From assembly GCA_014376435.1 (NCBI GenBank), contig JACMRL010000025.1, positions 62,001-126,000 of the forward strand: a DNA stretch of 64,000 nucleotides, written 5' to 3'. The position numbers and the translations under genes were made by a program. The notes under the pieces were generated by a model. The model saw only the letters and a list, made by a program, of their open reading frames with translations, did not search any database and was not told the origin of the DNA. Shown piece by piece: positions 36,143-45,636 of this stretch; position 1 is the first letter of the stretch; every line of letters starts with the position of its first letter. Origin of the DNA: Bdellovibrio sp. (GTDB lineage Bacteria > Bdellovibrionota > Bdellovibrionia > Bdellovibrionales > Bdellovibrionaceae).

Positions 36143-36909
36143 TTCTGTAATTTTTCGTCTAAAACTAAATAGATTTCAATACGACGATTCTGAGAGCGAC
36201 CCTCTTCAGAATCGTTGCTTTTTAAGGGTCTGGTATCCGCGTAAGAAATAGCGGCCAAACGTTTCGGATCCATCTGATGATACTTAATTAAATATTTCAC
36301 AATGCTAGTTGCGCGTAATGATGCTAACTCCCAGTTCGATTCAAATGGAGCATCTTTAGACACTGGCGTGTTATCAGTATGACCTTCAATAATAATTTTT
36401 CGATCCGTCTCTTGTAGTAAGGCTGCTAATTTATCTAAAGCAGGTAATGCTCCGACTTTGATTTTTGTACCACCGGGATTAAAAAACTGCGATGAGGCCA
36501 ATGCAATTCGAACTCCCATGGCATCGTGGCGAAGATCTTGAATTTTTTCTTTATCAGATTTATCTAATTTCTTTTCCATGAAACGGCTTACGTACTCTTG
36601 CGTTTCACCTGGGCCACCGCGCGGAGGAAATCCCTCCATCGGGATAATGACGTCGGCTGAGTTTTCACCACCCGCTTCGCCCTTATCAGCGCCCGTACCA
36701 GCTCCGCCGCCACTGCCTTCAAGCTTAAAGTTTACCCGAACCGAGTTTTCGAATGATTTTTGTTTTTCTTGATTATTGGTTGATGTCGCATACATGACAA
36801 CAAAAAATGCAAACAGCAAAGTAATGAAATCTGCATAAGACACCAACCATCGTTCGTGATTTTCGTGCTCTTCTTGATTATTTTTTCTGTTGTTAGACTC
36901 TTCGCTCAT
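36139..36909 (-). CDS. motB: MotB flagellar stator protein
   Basis: 256 residues. A single membrane span includes the proton-carrying Asp in WLVSYADFITLLFAFF (about 21-36), then a Gly-rich linker and plug region (about 55-100). The C-terminal OmpA-type peptidoglycan-binding domain has IIEGHTDNTPVSKDAPFESN (about 174-193), SLRATSIVKYL and SQNRRIEIYL. Together with MotA it anchors the stator to the wall and drives the flagellum by proton flow. Its start overlaps the motA end by 17 bases. Confidence 0.92.
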   Translation of the reverse strand: MSEESNNRKNNQEEHENHERWLVSYADFITLLFAFFVVMYATSTNNQEKQKSFENSVRVNFKLEGSGGGAGTGADKGEAGGENSADVIIPMEGFPPRGGPGETQEYVSRFMEKKLDKSDKEKIQDLRHDAMGVRIALASSQFFNPGGTKIKVGALPALDKLAALLQETDRKIIIEGHTDNTPVSKDAPFESNWELASLRATSIVKYLIKYHQMDPKRLAAISYADTRPLKSNDSEEGRSQNRRIEIYLVLDEKLQN

Positions 36910-37651
36910 TATTACTCGTATATGAAATAAGTTTTTGTTCGATTAGCTGCGCATTCAGACCGGTTCCGACCAACAAGGCGCCGTCTAAAATCATTAATTT
37001 ATGCTTAGATATTTCGAATACGTTCTTTTTAATTTTATTACCGATGGGTAAAAAAATTAAATTGGCGAAGCCAACCCCATAAATAGTGGCTACGAACGCT
37101 ACCGCGATACCCATACCAAGCTTGCTGGTATCTGATAAATTGCCCATGACGTGAATCAAACCTAAAACTGCGCCAATAATTCCAATCGTCGGTGAAAAAC
37201 CACCCGCATCGATCCAAATTTTTCCGGCTTGTAAAAGTTTTTGTTCTTCTTTTTCAATAATATTCTCAAAAATCTGTCTGGTTAATTTAGGATCTACGCC
37301 GTCGATTACATTTTTTAAAATTTCTTTTAACATCGGCGAACGTAATTGGTTTAATTTTGGTTCTAAAGCTAAAGGAGACTCTTTTTTGGCTAAACGAGCG
37401 CAATCCAAAATTTCGGAAATTGGCATTTCAAAATTCAGTTTTTGCTCTTTAAAACTATTTAAAAAAAGCTTATAGCCCAATTTAATATCGCGGGTGCGGT
37501 TAGAAACTAATACGGCCCCTAAAGTTCCGGCCATAACGATTAAAAAAGCCGTTCCTTGAAGAAGTGAAGCAATATGCCCACCCTCAATAAAATTACCTAA
37601 AAGTATTCCGCCGATGCCGATGATAAGTCCGAAAATTGTAGATCTATCCAT
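36893..37651 (-). CDS. motA: MotA flagellar stator protein
   Basis: About 252 residues with four membrane segments: FGLIIGIGGILLGNFIEGGH near the N-terminus, FLIVMAGTLGAVLVS, then the pair GGFSPTIGIIGAVLGLIHVM and GMGIAVAFVATIYGVGFANL (about 150-200) that holds the conserved stator Pro. ATG 37651 matches the usual MotA start (MDRSTIFGLIIG); an ATG at 37669 with a distant AAGGTG is an alternative. It is coupled to motB. Confidence 0.92.
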   Translation of the reverse strand: MDRSTIFGLIIGIGGILLGNFIEGGHIASLLQGTAFLIVMAGTLGAVLVSNRTRDIKLGYKLFLNSFKEQKLNFEMPISEILDCARLAKKESPLALEPKLNQLRSPMLKEILKNVIDGVDPKLTRQIFENIIEKEEQKLLQAGKIWIDAGGFSPTIGIIGAVLGLIHVMGNLSDTSKLGMGIAVAFVATIYGVGFANLIFLPIGNKIKKNVFEISKHKLMILDGALLVGTGLNAQLIEQKLISYTSNNERRV

Positions 37652-37720
37652 AAAGAAATATTGCCACACATAAACAAAGCTTTCACCTTGATCTGCAACA
37701 GGCTAGACTAAAGGACTATG

Positions 37721-38293
37721 ATGGAATGGCTTTTAAAAATTGACTACTGGATCTTCGAAAAAATAAACCGTGCTGGCGCGTTTAGTCTTGGCGATATGTT
37801 CTTTCCGTGGGTGACCGATCTTCATAAATTAGCTTACTTTAAATGGATTGCTATACCTTTAATTCTTTTTATATTTTATTGGAAATTTAGAAAATGGTCG
37901 GCTCTAGTTTTTTTTAATTTATTAATTGCGCTTTCGTGCAGTGATTTTTTTGGCAATATTGTTAAAAATCATTATTTGCGCCCGCGCCCATTTGAAAATA
38001 GTGAAATCGTTGTCTTACAAAAATCACCGGCGGGTTCTAAAAGTTTTTATTCAAATCATTCTTCAAATATGTTTACGTTTGCCACCTATACCGCCCAAAT
38101 AATTCCCGGAGCGGCTATACCTGTTTACGCCCTTGCAACCGTGGTGGCTTATAGCCGTATTTACAACGGTGTTCACTACCCTTCCGATGTTCTTGCGGGT
38201 AGTCTTGCCGGAACTTTATGGGGATTTTTATTTTCGCTTTTAACAAAAACGCTGTTAAGAAAATTTAAATCAAAAAAAGAGAACCCAGTATGA
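37721..38293 (+). CDS. PAP2-family membrane phosphatase
   Basis: 190 residues with about five membrane segments. The acid-phosphatase motifs are KNHYLRPRP (about 88-96; K-x6-RP), SNHSSN in place of the usual PSGH (about 111-116), and SRIYNGVHYPSD (about 146-157; SRxxxxxHxxxD). The family removes phosphate from undecaprenyl diphosphate, phosphatidate or lipid A. The exact substrate is unknown. AAAGGA is five bases before ATG 37721; ATG 37718 is also possible and is eight bases after a TAGACT box. It overlaps the next gene by 4 bases. Confidence 0.85.
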   Translation: MEWLLKIDYWIFEKINRAGAFSLGDMFFPWVTDLHKLAYFKWIAIPLILFIFYWKFRKWSALVFFNLLIALSCSDFFGNIVKNHYLRPRPFENSEIVVLQKSPAGSKSFYSNHSSNMFTFATYTAQIIPGAAIPVYALATVVAYSRIYNGVHYPSDVLAGSLAGTLWGFLFSLLTKTLLRKFKSKKENPV

Positions 38294-39273
38294 AAGTTAT
38301 TGTTACCGGTGCAAACGGATTTCTGGGGTCTTGGTTAACAAAGCGTCTGCTTGATGAAGGCCACGAAGTAACGGCTTTGGTTCGTAAAAGCAGTGATTTA
38401 TCTGAGCTTGAAAGTTTAAAGCCAAATTACGTCTACGGCGATATTACTGACCTCGCTTCATTAAAAGCGGCATTTAAAGACCAAGAAATTGTTTTCCACT
38501 TAGCGGGTGCCATCGCTTATAAAAAATCAGAGCGCGCTTTGATGGAAAAAGTAAATGTGCACGGAACTCAAAATGTTGTTGATACCTGTGCACAACTACA
38601 AACCCCACAACTTTTACACCTATCTTCTGTTGTAGCCATTGGCGCTTCTTTCAAGAAAGATGTTTTAACTGAATCTTCTAATTATAATATTCAAGATTTA
38701 GACTTAGGTTATTTTGAAACGAAAAGAAAAGCCGAACAAATTGTTATGCATGCGGCGCTAGAAAATAAAATTCGCGCAGTTTGCGTAAACCCCAGTACAA
38801 TTTACGGTGCAGGTGATGCTAAAAAAAGTAGTCGTAAAACTCAAGTTAAAGTCGCGGCTGGTAAGTTTCCATTTTACACGAATGGTGGCGTCAATGTTGT
38901 CGCCGTAGAAGATGTTGTCGAAGGAATTTTACTGGCGACGAAAAAGGGTAAAAACGGAGAACGTTATATCCTTTCGTCGGAAAATATGATGATAAAATCT
39001 TTATTTCAGCGCATCGCTAGTTTTGCTAATGTCAAAGCTCCGCAAATTTTAATGCCTAATTGGGGACTGCATACTTTAGGAACGGTTGGCGATACTTTGA
39101 CCGCGATGGGCATGAAAGGCGGTTTTAGCCGCGAAAATGCTTACACCGCTTCAATGTTTCACTGGTTCGATTCAACAAAAGCACAAAATGATTTAGGCTT
39201 CAAACCTTCACCCTCAGACCAAGCAATCGAAAAAAGTGTGCGCTGGATAACAGAGCACGGCTATTTGAAATGA
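38290..39273 (+). CDS. NAD(P)-dependent epimerase/reductase (extended SDR)
   Basis: 327 residues. The Rossmann loop is VTGANGFLGSWLTKRLLDEG (about 4-23), and the active-site Tyr-x3-Lys is YFETKRKAE (about 143-151) after LHLSSVVAIGA. The sequence resembles the dihydroflavonol-reductase / HpnA-like extended SDRs (CVNPSTIYGAGDAKKSSRK). The substrate is unknown, likely a lipid or sugar nucleotide given the flanking PAP2 and GT51 genes. It overlaps both neighbours by 4 bases. Confidence 0.85.
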   Translation: MKVIVTGANGFLGSWLTKRLLDEGHEVTALVRKSSDLSELESLKPNYVYGDITDLASLKAAFKDQEIVFHLAGAIAYKKSERALMEKVNVHGTQNVVDTCAQLQTPQLLHLSSVVAIGASFKKDVLTESSNYNIQDLDLGYFETKRKAEQIVMHAALENKIRAVCVNPSTIYGAGDAKKSSRKTQVKVAAGKFPFYTNGGVNVVAVEDVVEGILLATKKGKNGERYILSSENMMIKSLFQRIASFANVKAPQILMPNWGLHTLGTVGDTLTAMGMKGGFSRENAYTASMFHWFDSTKAQNDLGFKPSPSDQAIEKSVRWITEHGYLK

Positions 39274-40058
39274 AAAAGCTCTTAGTTTTAGCGGGTATCG
39301 TTTTTTTAGTTAGTACTTTAGCTTTTGTGTTTTGGCTACCGAGTGAAACGCAGATCAAAGGCTGTTTAAAGACTTCAATGTACGGAGTCGATTTATGCCC
39401 TGTATCAAAAAATTATGTCTCATTGTCAAATATTTCTAAAAATTTGCAAAACGCGATTTTACTGACGGAAGATTCTGGTTTTTATCAGCATAATGGGTTT
39501 GATCAAGAAGGTATTTCGCATTGTATCGAAAAAATTAAAGAAAAAAGAAAATTAGTTTGCGGCGGCTCAACCATCACCCAGCAGTTGGCTAAAAATATGT
39601 TTTTATCAAAAGATAAAAGCTTTTTTAGAAAAGGTGCCGAAGCAATTATTACGTTACGAATTGAAAAAAGCCTTACGAAACGCGAAATCTTAGAACGTTA
39701 CTTAAATGTGATTCAATTCGGAAAAAATATCTACGGCATTAAACAGGCTTCACAGTTTTACTTTAGAAAATCACCCTCGCAGCTATCCGTAACAGAGTCT
39801 GCTTTTTTCGCGATGATTTTACCGAACCCAGAAAAGTACTCACAGTCTTACTACCGCAAAGACTTAACTAAATTTGCTAGAAAGCGTTTGAGTAAAATTA
39901 TCAATGATCTATTTAAATATAAAAAAATTAACGAGAATCAGTATTTAGCTGCAGAAGATAGTTTAGATTTCTTTTTAAGATCAGGCCAAGCAGTACCACA
40001 ACCGAAAGAACAAGAAGAGATTTTAACTGAAGAAGATTTATCTGAAATGGAAGAGTAA
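39270..40058 (+). CDS. GT51 peptidoglycan glycosyltransferase domain protein
   Basis: 262 residues with an N-terminal membrane anchor (LLVLAGIVFLVSTLAFVFWL) and a stand-alone transglycosylase domain: LLTEDSGFYQHNGFD (about 64-78, catalytic Glu in the EDxxFxxHxG motif), CGGSTITQQLAKNMFL (about 96-111), RKGAEAIITLRIEKSLTKRE and LERYLNVIQFGKNIYGI. It polymerises lipid II into glycan strands, like MtgA, with no transpeptidase domain. The C-terminal tail is Glu-rich. It ends back-to-back with the ABC permease gene. Confidence 0.88.
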   Translation: MKKLLVLAGIVFLVSTLAFVFWLPSETQIKGCLKTSMYGVDLCPVSKNYVSLSNISKNLQNAILLTEDSGFYQHNGFDQEGISHCIEKIKEKRKLVCGGSTITQQLAKNMFLSKDKSFFRKGAEAIITLRIEKSLTKREILERYLNVIQFGKNIYGIKQASQFYFRKSPSQLSVTESAFFAMILPNPEKYSQSYYRKDLTKFARKRLSKIINDLFKYKKINENQYLAAEDSLDFFLRSGQAVPQPKEQEEILTEEDLSEMEE

Positions 40059-40799
40059 TTATTTAATTAATTTTTTTGAGAAAAGCTTCTGCGCAATCAA
40101 TACAAATACCGCTAGATAAATAATTAATACCCCTAAATCAATGAGGCTAGACATACTTAATTGTCGATAAAGAATCGTCCGTGTTAAAGACACGGCATGA
40201 GTCAACGGAAAAATCTGCGCCAGCGACCGCATAAACAATGGCATGTCGTTGATCGAAAAATAAGTTCCGCCAATCAGCGACATCGGAATAATTAAGCCTG
40301 AAGTGGAAAAAATGAATGAATCATAGTTTTTAGCCAGCGAAGTCACGATCATTCCGAAAGCTGCAAATACTAAACATAGCAGAAATAAAATCGGCAGAAC
40401 TAGATACACCTGAACTTTAAATAATCCAAAAAATAAAGAAATTAAAATTACACCGCAAATTCCGATGAAGCCTTTGGTCGCTGCCCACAAAATTTCGCCA
40501 AATAAAATTTGGTTCGGATTTAGCGGGGTTAAAAGCATCGTTAAGTAAGTTTTTTGGTAAGTTAGTTTTGTATAACTAGGATACGTTGATTCAAAGTAAG
40601 AAACCATCATCGCTGTCGAAGCTAATAAACCTGGATAATAAAATTCAATAAAACTTAGACCTTCAATTTGTTCAACGAAACGCCCCAGTCCAAAACCAAT
40701 CGCCGCTAAATACATCAAAGGCTCAAGTGTAGTCCAAAACAAAGTAACTAAAAATGTTTTACGAAAAAATAAAAAGTTTCGAAGCCAAACTTGAATCAC
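40059..40799 (-). CDS. ABC-2 type export permease
   Basis: 246 residues with about six membrane segments and an ABC-2/NodJ-like layout (TLEPLMYLAAIGFGLGRFV near the N-terminus; PLMFLRSLAQIFPLTHAVSL-type segment, here MPLFMRSLAQIFPLTHAVSL, late). It partners the ATPase encoded upstream, whose gene it overlaps by 4 bases. The exported substrate is not evident. Confidence 0.85.
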   Translation of the reverse strand: MIQVWLRNFLFFRKTFLVTLFWTTLEPLMYLAAIGFGLGRFVEQIEGLSFIEFYYPGLLASTAMMVSYFESTYPSYTKLTYQKTYLTMLLTPLNPNQILFGEILWAATKGFIGICGVILISLFFGLFKVQVYLVLPILFLLCLVFAAFGMIVTSLAKNYDSFIFSTSGLIIPMSLIGGTYFSINDMPLFMRSLAQIFPLTHAVSLTRTILYRQLSMSSLIDLGVLIIYLAVFVLIAQKLFSKKLIK

Positions 40800-41716
40800 G
40801 CGTCGCCTCGCATGCTGTAGCCAGCTAACTTTAAGAATACGTCGTTCAAGTTAGCCAATCGAGTCACGTAGTGAATGTTTTGTAGCTGCATAATAAAGCT
40901 TTGTCTGGCTTGCACATTCGGAAAAAATGCAAACAGCTTATTTTCATGATCTTGAAAATCAATTTTTAAAGTACTTAGTTTTGATTTCCAATAACTGGTC
41001 TCGCTACCCGAACTAATTTCTACAACTTCGGCGCCAATATGTTTTTTAACTAATTCGGCCGGCGAAGCACAATCTAACATTACTCCTTGATCGATCATGG
41101 CTACGCGGTCGCAAAGCCTTTCGGCTTCTTCCATATAGTGAGTCGTTAAGATCATCGTTTTTTTCTGAGCTTTTAAATTTTCAAAATAATTCCAAATCCA
41201 TAACCGCGCCTGTGGATCCAAGCCGGTCGTAGGCTCGTCTAAAACTAGTAATTCTGGCTGGTGAATCATGCCACGCGCGATGGCTAATCGTCGCTTCATA
41301 CCGCCGCTTAACGCTTCAACGTGACGAAATTTTTGTTCGGATAATTTCATTTCAGATAATAAATGTTCCGCGCGTGCTTTGGCAATATCGCGTGGAACAC
41401 CATAATAACTAGCGAAAATCTGTAGATTTTCTAATGAATTAAAATCAACGTCCAACCCATCTTCCTGGGGAACAACGCCAATTTTAGATTTAATTCTTTT
41501 GATATCGGTGCGGGCGTTAAGCCCTAGAACAAAAAGGTCACCCTTTGTGGGAACGACGTGACCATAAATCATCTTCATGGTCGTCGATTTACCGGCTCCA
41601 TTGGGACCAAGAATCCCAAAACATTCACCCGGCTTGATTTCAAATGAGATATTTTTCACCGCCGTAATTCCATCAAAGTCTTTTGCAAGATTTTGTGCAA
41701 CTACAGCGTTCGTCAT
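40796..41716 (-). CDS. ABC exporter ATPase, NodI/CcmA-like
   Basis: About 306 residues. Walker A is GILGPNGAGKSTTMK (about 38-52), the signature LSGGMKRRLAIARGM (about 135-149), and Walker B LLVLDEPTTGLDPQAR (about 155-170). A C-terminal extension of about 90 residues is typical of NodI-type exporters. ATG 41716 has GGTGG eleven bases upstream; a GTG at 41731 inside the typA end is the other option. It is paired with the ABC-2 permease. Confidence 0.88.
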   Translation of the reverse strand: MTNAVVAQNLAKDFDGITAVKNISFEIKPGECFGILGPNGAGKSTTMKMIYGHVVPTKGDLFVLGLNARTDIKRIKSKIGVVPQEDGLDVDFNSLENLQIFASYYGVPRDIAKARAEHLLSEMKLSEQKFRHVEALSGGMKRRLAIARGMIHQPELLVLDEPTTGLDPQARLWIWNYFENLKAQKKTMILTTHYMEEAERLCDRVAMIDQGVMLDCASPAELVKKHIGAEVVEISSGSETSYWKSKLSTLKIDFQDHENKLFAFFPNVQARQSFIMQLQNIHYVTRLANLNDVFLKLAGYSMRGDA

Positions 41717-41720
41717 TAAA

Positions 41721-43532
41721 CTATTTGCCACCTTTAGGGCGTTTGTGCGGATCTAATTCTTTTACGCGAAGACGGATTGTTTTCGGCGTTACTTCAATTA
41801 GTTCAGTCTCTTTGATCCATTCCATTGCGAATTCTAATGTCATTGGCTTAACTGGCGTCACACGAATTGCTTCGTCTGAACCAGAGGCACGAACATTCGA
41901 CATTCTTTTTGCTTCTTGAATATTTACAATCATGTCGTTGTCTTTAGCATTTTCGCCGACGATCATACCTTCGTAAACGATATCACCATCGTTCACGAAC
42001 ATTCTGCCGCGCTCTTGCTTATTCCAGATTGAATACGCATTTGCTTCGCCTTGACGATCTGAAATCATCGCACCATTGATACGAGAATTGATATCGCCAC
42101 GGTACTCATCATAACCATCAAAGTTAGTATTTAATAAACCAGTACCGCGAGTATCCGTTAAGAACTCAGAACGATAACCGATTAAACCACGTGAAGGAAT
42201 TCTGAATTCTAAACGCGTACGACCCGTTCCTTTTTGAACCATATTAGTCATAACGCCCTTACGCATACCCAACTTCTCAGTTACTGCGCCTACATATGGA
42301 TCTTCGATATCGATCACTGCGTGCTCGAACGGCTCTAGTTTTTTACCATCAACGGTTTTAAAAATAACCTGAGGCTTAGAAACTAGTAACTCGAAACCTT
42401 CTCTGCGCATTTGTTCAATCAATACACCTAATTGTAATTCGCCACGGCCGACTACCTTAAAAGCATCGGTCGCATCCGTTTTTTCTACGCGGATTGATAC
42501 GTTATAAAGTAATTCTTTTTCAAGACGCTCTAAAATTTTTCTTGAAGTAACTTGCTTACCTTCTTGGCCAGCGTAAGGACCATTATTGACCGAGAAAATC
42601 ATTCCAACCGTAGGCTCATCCACTTTAATACGAGGAAGAATTTGTGGATTTGTTGCTGAAGTGATGGTGTCACCGATTGTGAAATCTTCGATACCCGCGA
42701 TAATCGCCATGTCGCCCGCGCCAATTTCTTGAACTGGAACTTGTGAATTCACGAAATATTGAAACAACGCCGAAACTTTAACTTTTTTCTGAGCGTTTTC
42801 TTGAATGCAAAGAATTTCATCGCCGACTTTGACCGATCCGCCGCGCATACGGCCCATCGCTAAACGACCTACATAATCATTGTAACCAACGTTAGAAACC
42901 ATTAACTGCAATGGCGCATTTTCAACGATTGTTGGTGGGGGCACTAATTCAACGATTGCATCGTAAAGTACGTTTAAGTTTCCAGTGTTAACCGCTGGGT
43001 CAAGTGTCGCCATACCATCACGCGCGATTGCGTAAATCGTGTGGAAGCTACATTGCTCTTCATTGGCTTCAAGATCGATGAATAGATCGAATAATTCATT
43101 GTGTACATCTTGAATACGAGCATCCGAACGATCGATCTTGTTGATAACAACGATCACTTTAATATTTTGCTCTAACGCTTTTTTCAAAACGAAACGAGTT
43201 TGTGGAAGTGGACCTTCTGAAGCATCACAAAGTAAGATTGCGCCATCAACCATGTTAAGTACGCGCTCAACTTCTCCGCCGAAGTCACTATGTCCCGGAG
43301 TATCTACGATATTAATTTTAATATCTTTATAAGTGAAAGAAGCATTTTTTGCCGCGATCGTGATTCCGCGTTCTTTTTCAAGGTCCATTGAATCCATCAA
43401 ACGTTCTTCAACCGCTTGATTCTCACGGAATGTTCCGGCTTGTCGAATTAAGTGATCTACTAGAGTCGTCTTCCCATGATCGACGTGGGCAATGATGGCG
43501 ATATTTCTAATTTTCGTTGGATCTTGTAGCAT
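41721..43532 (-). CDS. typA: TypA/BipA ribosome-associated GTPase
   Basis: 603 residues. The GTPase motifs are [15 protein letters not shown] (about 12-26), [18 protein letters not shown] and INKIDR, followed by EF-G-like domains and the BipA C-terminal region ([20 protein letters not shown]). It supports ribosome assembly and growth at low temperature or stress. ATG 43532 has AAGGAA eight bases upstream; the ORF start at 43577 lies inside dusB. It ends with a Lys/Gly tail. Confidence 0.95.
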   Translation of the reverse strand: MLQDPTKIRNIAIIAHVDHGKTTLVDHLIRQAGTFRENQAVEERLMDSMDLEKERGITIAAKNASFTYKDIKINIVDTPGHSDFGGEVERVLNMVDGAILLCDASEGPLPQTRFVLKKALEQNIKVIVVINKIDRSDARIQDVHNELFDLFIDLEANEEQCSFHTIYAIARDGMATLDPAVNTGNLNVLYDAIVELVPPPTIVENAPLQLMVSNVGYNDYVGRLAMGRMRGGSVKVGDEILCIQENAQKKVKVSALFQYFVNSQVPVQEIGAGDMAIIAGIEDFTIGDTITSATNPQILPRIKVDEPTVGMIFSVNNGPYAGQEGKQVTSRKILERLEKELLYNVSIRVEKTDATDAFKVVGRGELQLGVLIEQMRREGFELLVSKPQVIFKTVDGKKLEPFEHAVIDIEDPYVGAVTEKLGMRKGVMTNMVQKGTGRTRLEFRIPSRGLIGYRSEFLTDTRGTGLLNTNFDGYDEYRGDINSRINGAMISDRQGEANAYSIWNKQERGRMFVNDGDIVYEGMIVGENAKDNDMIVNIQEAKRMSNVRASGSDEAIRVTPVKPMTLEFAMEWIKETELIEVTPKTIRLRVKELDPHKRPKGGK

Positions 43533-43545
43533 GTGTCTTTTCCTT

Positions 43546-44568
43546 TTATCCGTGTCCACCCATAAGGAATTCCTCATGGCTGGTGTCTTCTTGTTCTATT
43601 GTTCCGATTGAATTGAAGAAGTCTATCGCATGTGATAGTACTTCGTCATTATTCTTAAGTTGAAATATGGTCTTTCGGAAGGCCGAAGCTCCTGGGTAAC
43701 CTGTCGAAAACCACATAGCGAACTTTTTAAGCTGAATATTCGTTATATGTTCCTGGCTATGGGCGCGAATTGCGTGATTAAGATCCATAAATATACCGGC
43801 GTAGTTACGCTTTAGGTCCGTACGCAGTGGTTCATTTTTCCAAAGGCTTAAGGCATCAGCAAAGATTAAAGGGTTTTTAAGAGCCCCGCGACCGATTAAT
43901 ACCCCATCACAGCCCGATTCTTTCAATCTTGAAACAGCTTTTTGTGGGGTTAAGATATCGCCGTTACCTAAAACAGGAATCTTCGTTTTAGCTTTTACGT
44001 CGGTGATAAAATCCCAATCGGCGTTGCCCGAATAACCCGCGGCGCGCGTACGACCATGAATTGCAACCCATGTAATACCTTCATCGTAAGCTAAGTTACA
44101 TACGTCAACGGCATTGCGGGAAGCGTGATCCCAACCCGTTCTGATTTTAATTGTGACCGGAATTTTTACGGCTTTCACACAAGCGGAAAGCATTTTCTGC
44201 ATTGCCGGAAGATCCTTTAACATGGCTGATCCCGCGCCTTTTTTCACGACTTTGGGAACAGGACATCCAAAATTAAGATCAACAAAATCAGCACCGTCAG
44301 CTTCCGCGATTTGTGCCGCCCGGGCGACGATTTCTGGTTCTTCGCCAAAAAATTGAATTCCGATGGGGCGCTGGCTTTCGTCGAAACTCATCAATGATCT
44401 GGTACGTTCAGATTTATATTCTAAACCCGTCGCAGAAACTAGCTCGGTTACCACAACGCTTGCATCTAGCTTTCGCATAAAACCGCGAAACGCATGATCG
44501 GTGATTCCGGCCATGGGTGCTAAAACAAATGGGTTTTTTTTAAGAGCTTCAAGAGGGTGGATGCGCAT
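43546..44568 (-). CDS. dusB: tRNA-dihydrouridine synthase B
   Basis: 340 residues. The FMN-binding TIM barrel starts LAPMAGITDHAFRGFMRKL (about 16-34). The catalytic Cys is in FGCPVPKVVKKGAGSAML (about 99-116), with the substrate stretch KIRTGWD and the phosphate loop GNGDILTPQKA and GCDGVLIGRGALKNP. It reduces a uridine in the tRNA D-loop. It ends 13 bases before typA and is probably co-transcribed with it. Confidence 0.92.
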   Translation of the reverse strand: MRIHPLEALKKNPFVLAPMAGITDHAFRGFMRKLDASVVVTELVSATGLEYKSERTRSLMSFDESQRPIGIQFFGEEPEIVARAAQIAEADGADFVDLNFGCPVPKVVKKGAGSAMLKDLPAMQKMLSACVKAVKIPVTIKIRTGWDHASRNAVDVCNLAYDEGITWVAIHGRTRAAGYSGNADWDFITDVKAKTKIPVLGNGDILTPQKAVSRLKESGCDGVLIGRGALKNPLIFADALSLWKNEPLRTDLKRNYAGIFMDLNHAIRAHSQEHITNIQLKKFAMWFSTGYPGASAFRKTIFQLKNNDEVLSHAIDFFNSIGTIEQEDTSHEEFLMGGHG

Positions 44569-44642
44569 GAAGAAGGTATGCCCGAGACCATCCTAATTAG
44601 CAAAAAAAATCGTATTTTTTGAGGGAATTGATTTAAACTGCA

Positions 44643-45458
44643 CTAAGTCTTAACCAAATCAAAAAAGTCGACGTTAAGTACGTAAATTTTTTCTTCAGAC
44701 GAGGATTTAATGATCGCCGCTTTGTTTTTAATTTCGTCTAAAAGCATATTTTTTATTTGGTAAGCATCTTGTTCAGATAAAGTGTGAACCCCAGAGTAAT
44801 GCAAATCTTGTAACTCTTCATTTTCAAAATTTTCCACGGCCTTCATGCGCCAATTTGTGTGATGGCGCAAAATCCAATTAGAATTATTTCCTAGGCGAAT
44901 TTGCGTCTGGCCAGCGGTAAATCTACCTTTTTCATCTATGATTAAACCGGCTTCAATTAAGAACTGTATGGTCTCATTAAATTTACTGATTTTAATTTTA
45001 AAAATTTTTCTTAAAGTTTCTTTCGTCTGAAATTTGGGAATGGTGACGGCCATGTGTATAGCTGCATAAATCCAACTTGAATAATAAATCGCACGTTCTT
45101 TTTCATCTAGCTGATTCGTTGCGCCTAATCTTTGTGATAAGCTCATTCTCTTTTCTTGGATGGCGCTGATTTGCTCTTGAAAATGTTTTTTTAAATCCGC
45201 ACTGCCCGCGCGATCTTTTTGGTGCAGTAAAAGTAGAAATGCTTTTTCTTCTTCGTTCAATTCGAAAAACCCACAGGCTTTATAAATCTGTTCGAGACTA
45301 AGTTCTGCTTTGTCTTTAAAGACTTGTGATAGGAAAGCGGCTTGGCAGCCCATAGCTTCCGATAGCTTAGCTTTCATGCCCCAAGAACCGACCTCTGCTT
45401 CTGCTTTATACCGCAAATAGTCTTTGTAGTGCTTAAATTCAAAAATATTTTTATTCAT
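44643..45458 (-). CDS. TIGR02147-family regulator-like protein
   Basis: 271 residues. The N-terminus IFEFKHYKDYLRYKAE followed by an HTH-like segment (MKAKLSEAMGCQAAFLSQVF, then LSLEQIYKACGFFELNEEE) and KAFLLLLHQKDRAGS is the pattern of the TIGR02147 family, which is expanded in Bdellovibrionota and Fibrobacteres and usually lies next to an exported protein gene. Here it faces such a gene at 45637. The C-terminal half has a winged-helix look (TKETLRKIFKIKISKFNETI). A transcriptional role is inferred from family and position. Confidence 0.8.
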   Translation of the reverse strand: MNKNIFEFKHYKDYLRYKAEAEVGSWGMKAKLSEAMGCQAAFLSQVFKDKAELSLEQIYKACGFFELNEEEKAFLLLLHQKDRAGSADLKKHFQEQISAIQEKRMSLSQRLGATNQLDEKERAIYYSSWIYAAIHMAVTIPKFQTKETLRKIFKIKISKFNETIQFLIEAGLIIDEKGRFTAGQTQIRLGNNSNWILRHHTNWRMKAVENFENEELQDLHYSGVHTLSEQDAYQIKNMLLDEIKNKAAIIKSSSEEKIYVLNVDFFDLVKT

Positions 45459-45577
45459 ATATATCGATAAGATACAGCATATTATTAACTATTACTTAAT
45501 ATTTTAATAAATAATTAATTTATATTACGTAGAGATTTTTAATGTGTTGCGTTATTCTTCATTTCGCACCCTAACCC

Positions 45578-45601
45578 GCAAAAACATACCCCAGTTTTTG
45601 C
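45578..45601 (+). promoter_or_regulatory. Inverted repeat before an exported protein gene
   Basis: Perfect arms GCAAAAAC (45578-45585) and GTTTTTGC (45594-45601) around an 8-base spacer, 35 bases upstream of the ATG at 45637. It could be an operator for the divergent TIGR02147-family regulator or a hairpin in the 5' leader. The 178-base intergenic region around it has no gene and is very AT-rich near the regulator start. Confidence 0.45.
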
Positions 45602-45636
45602 AATTAACTGAGCATTAGCTCGAAACGGAGACCTAT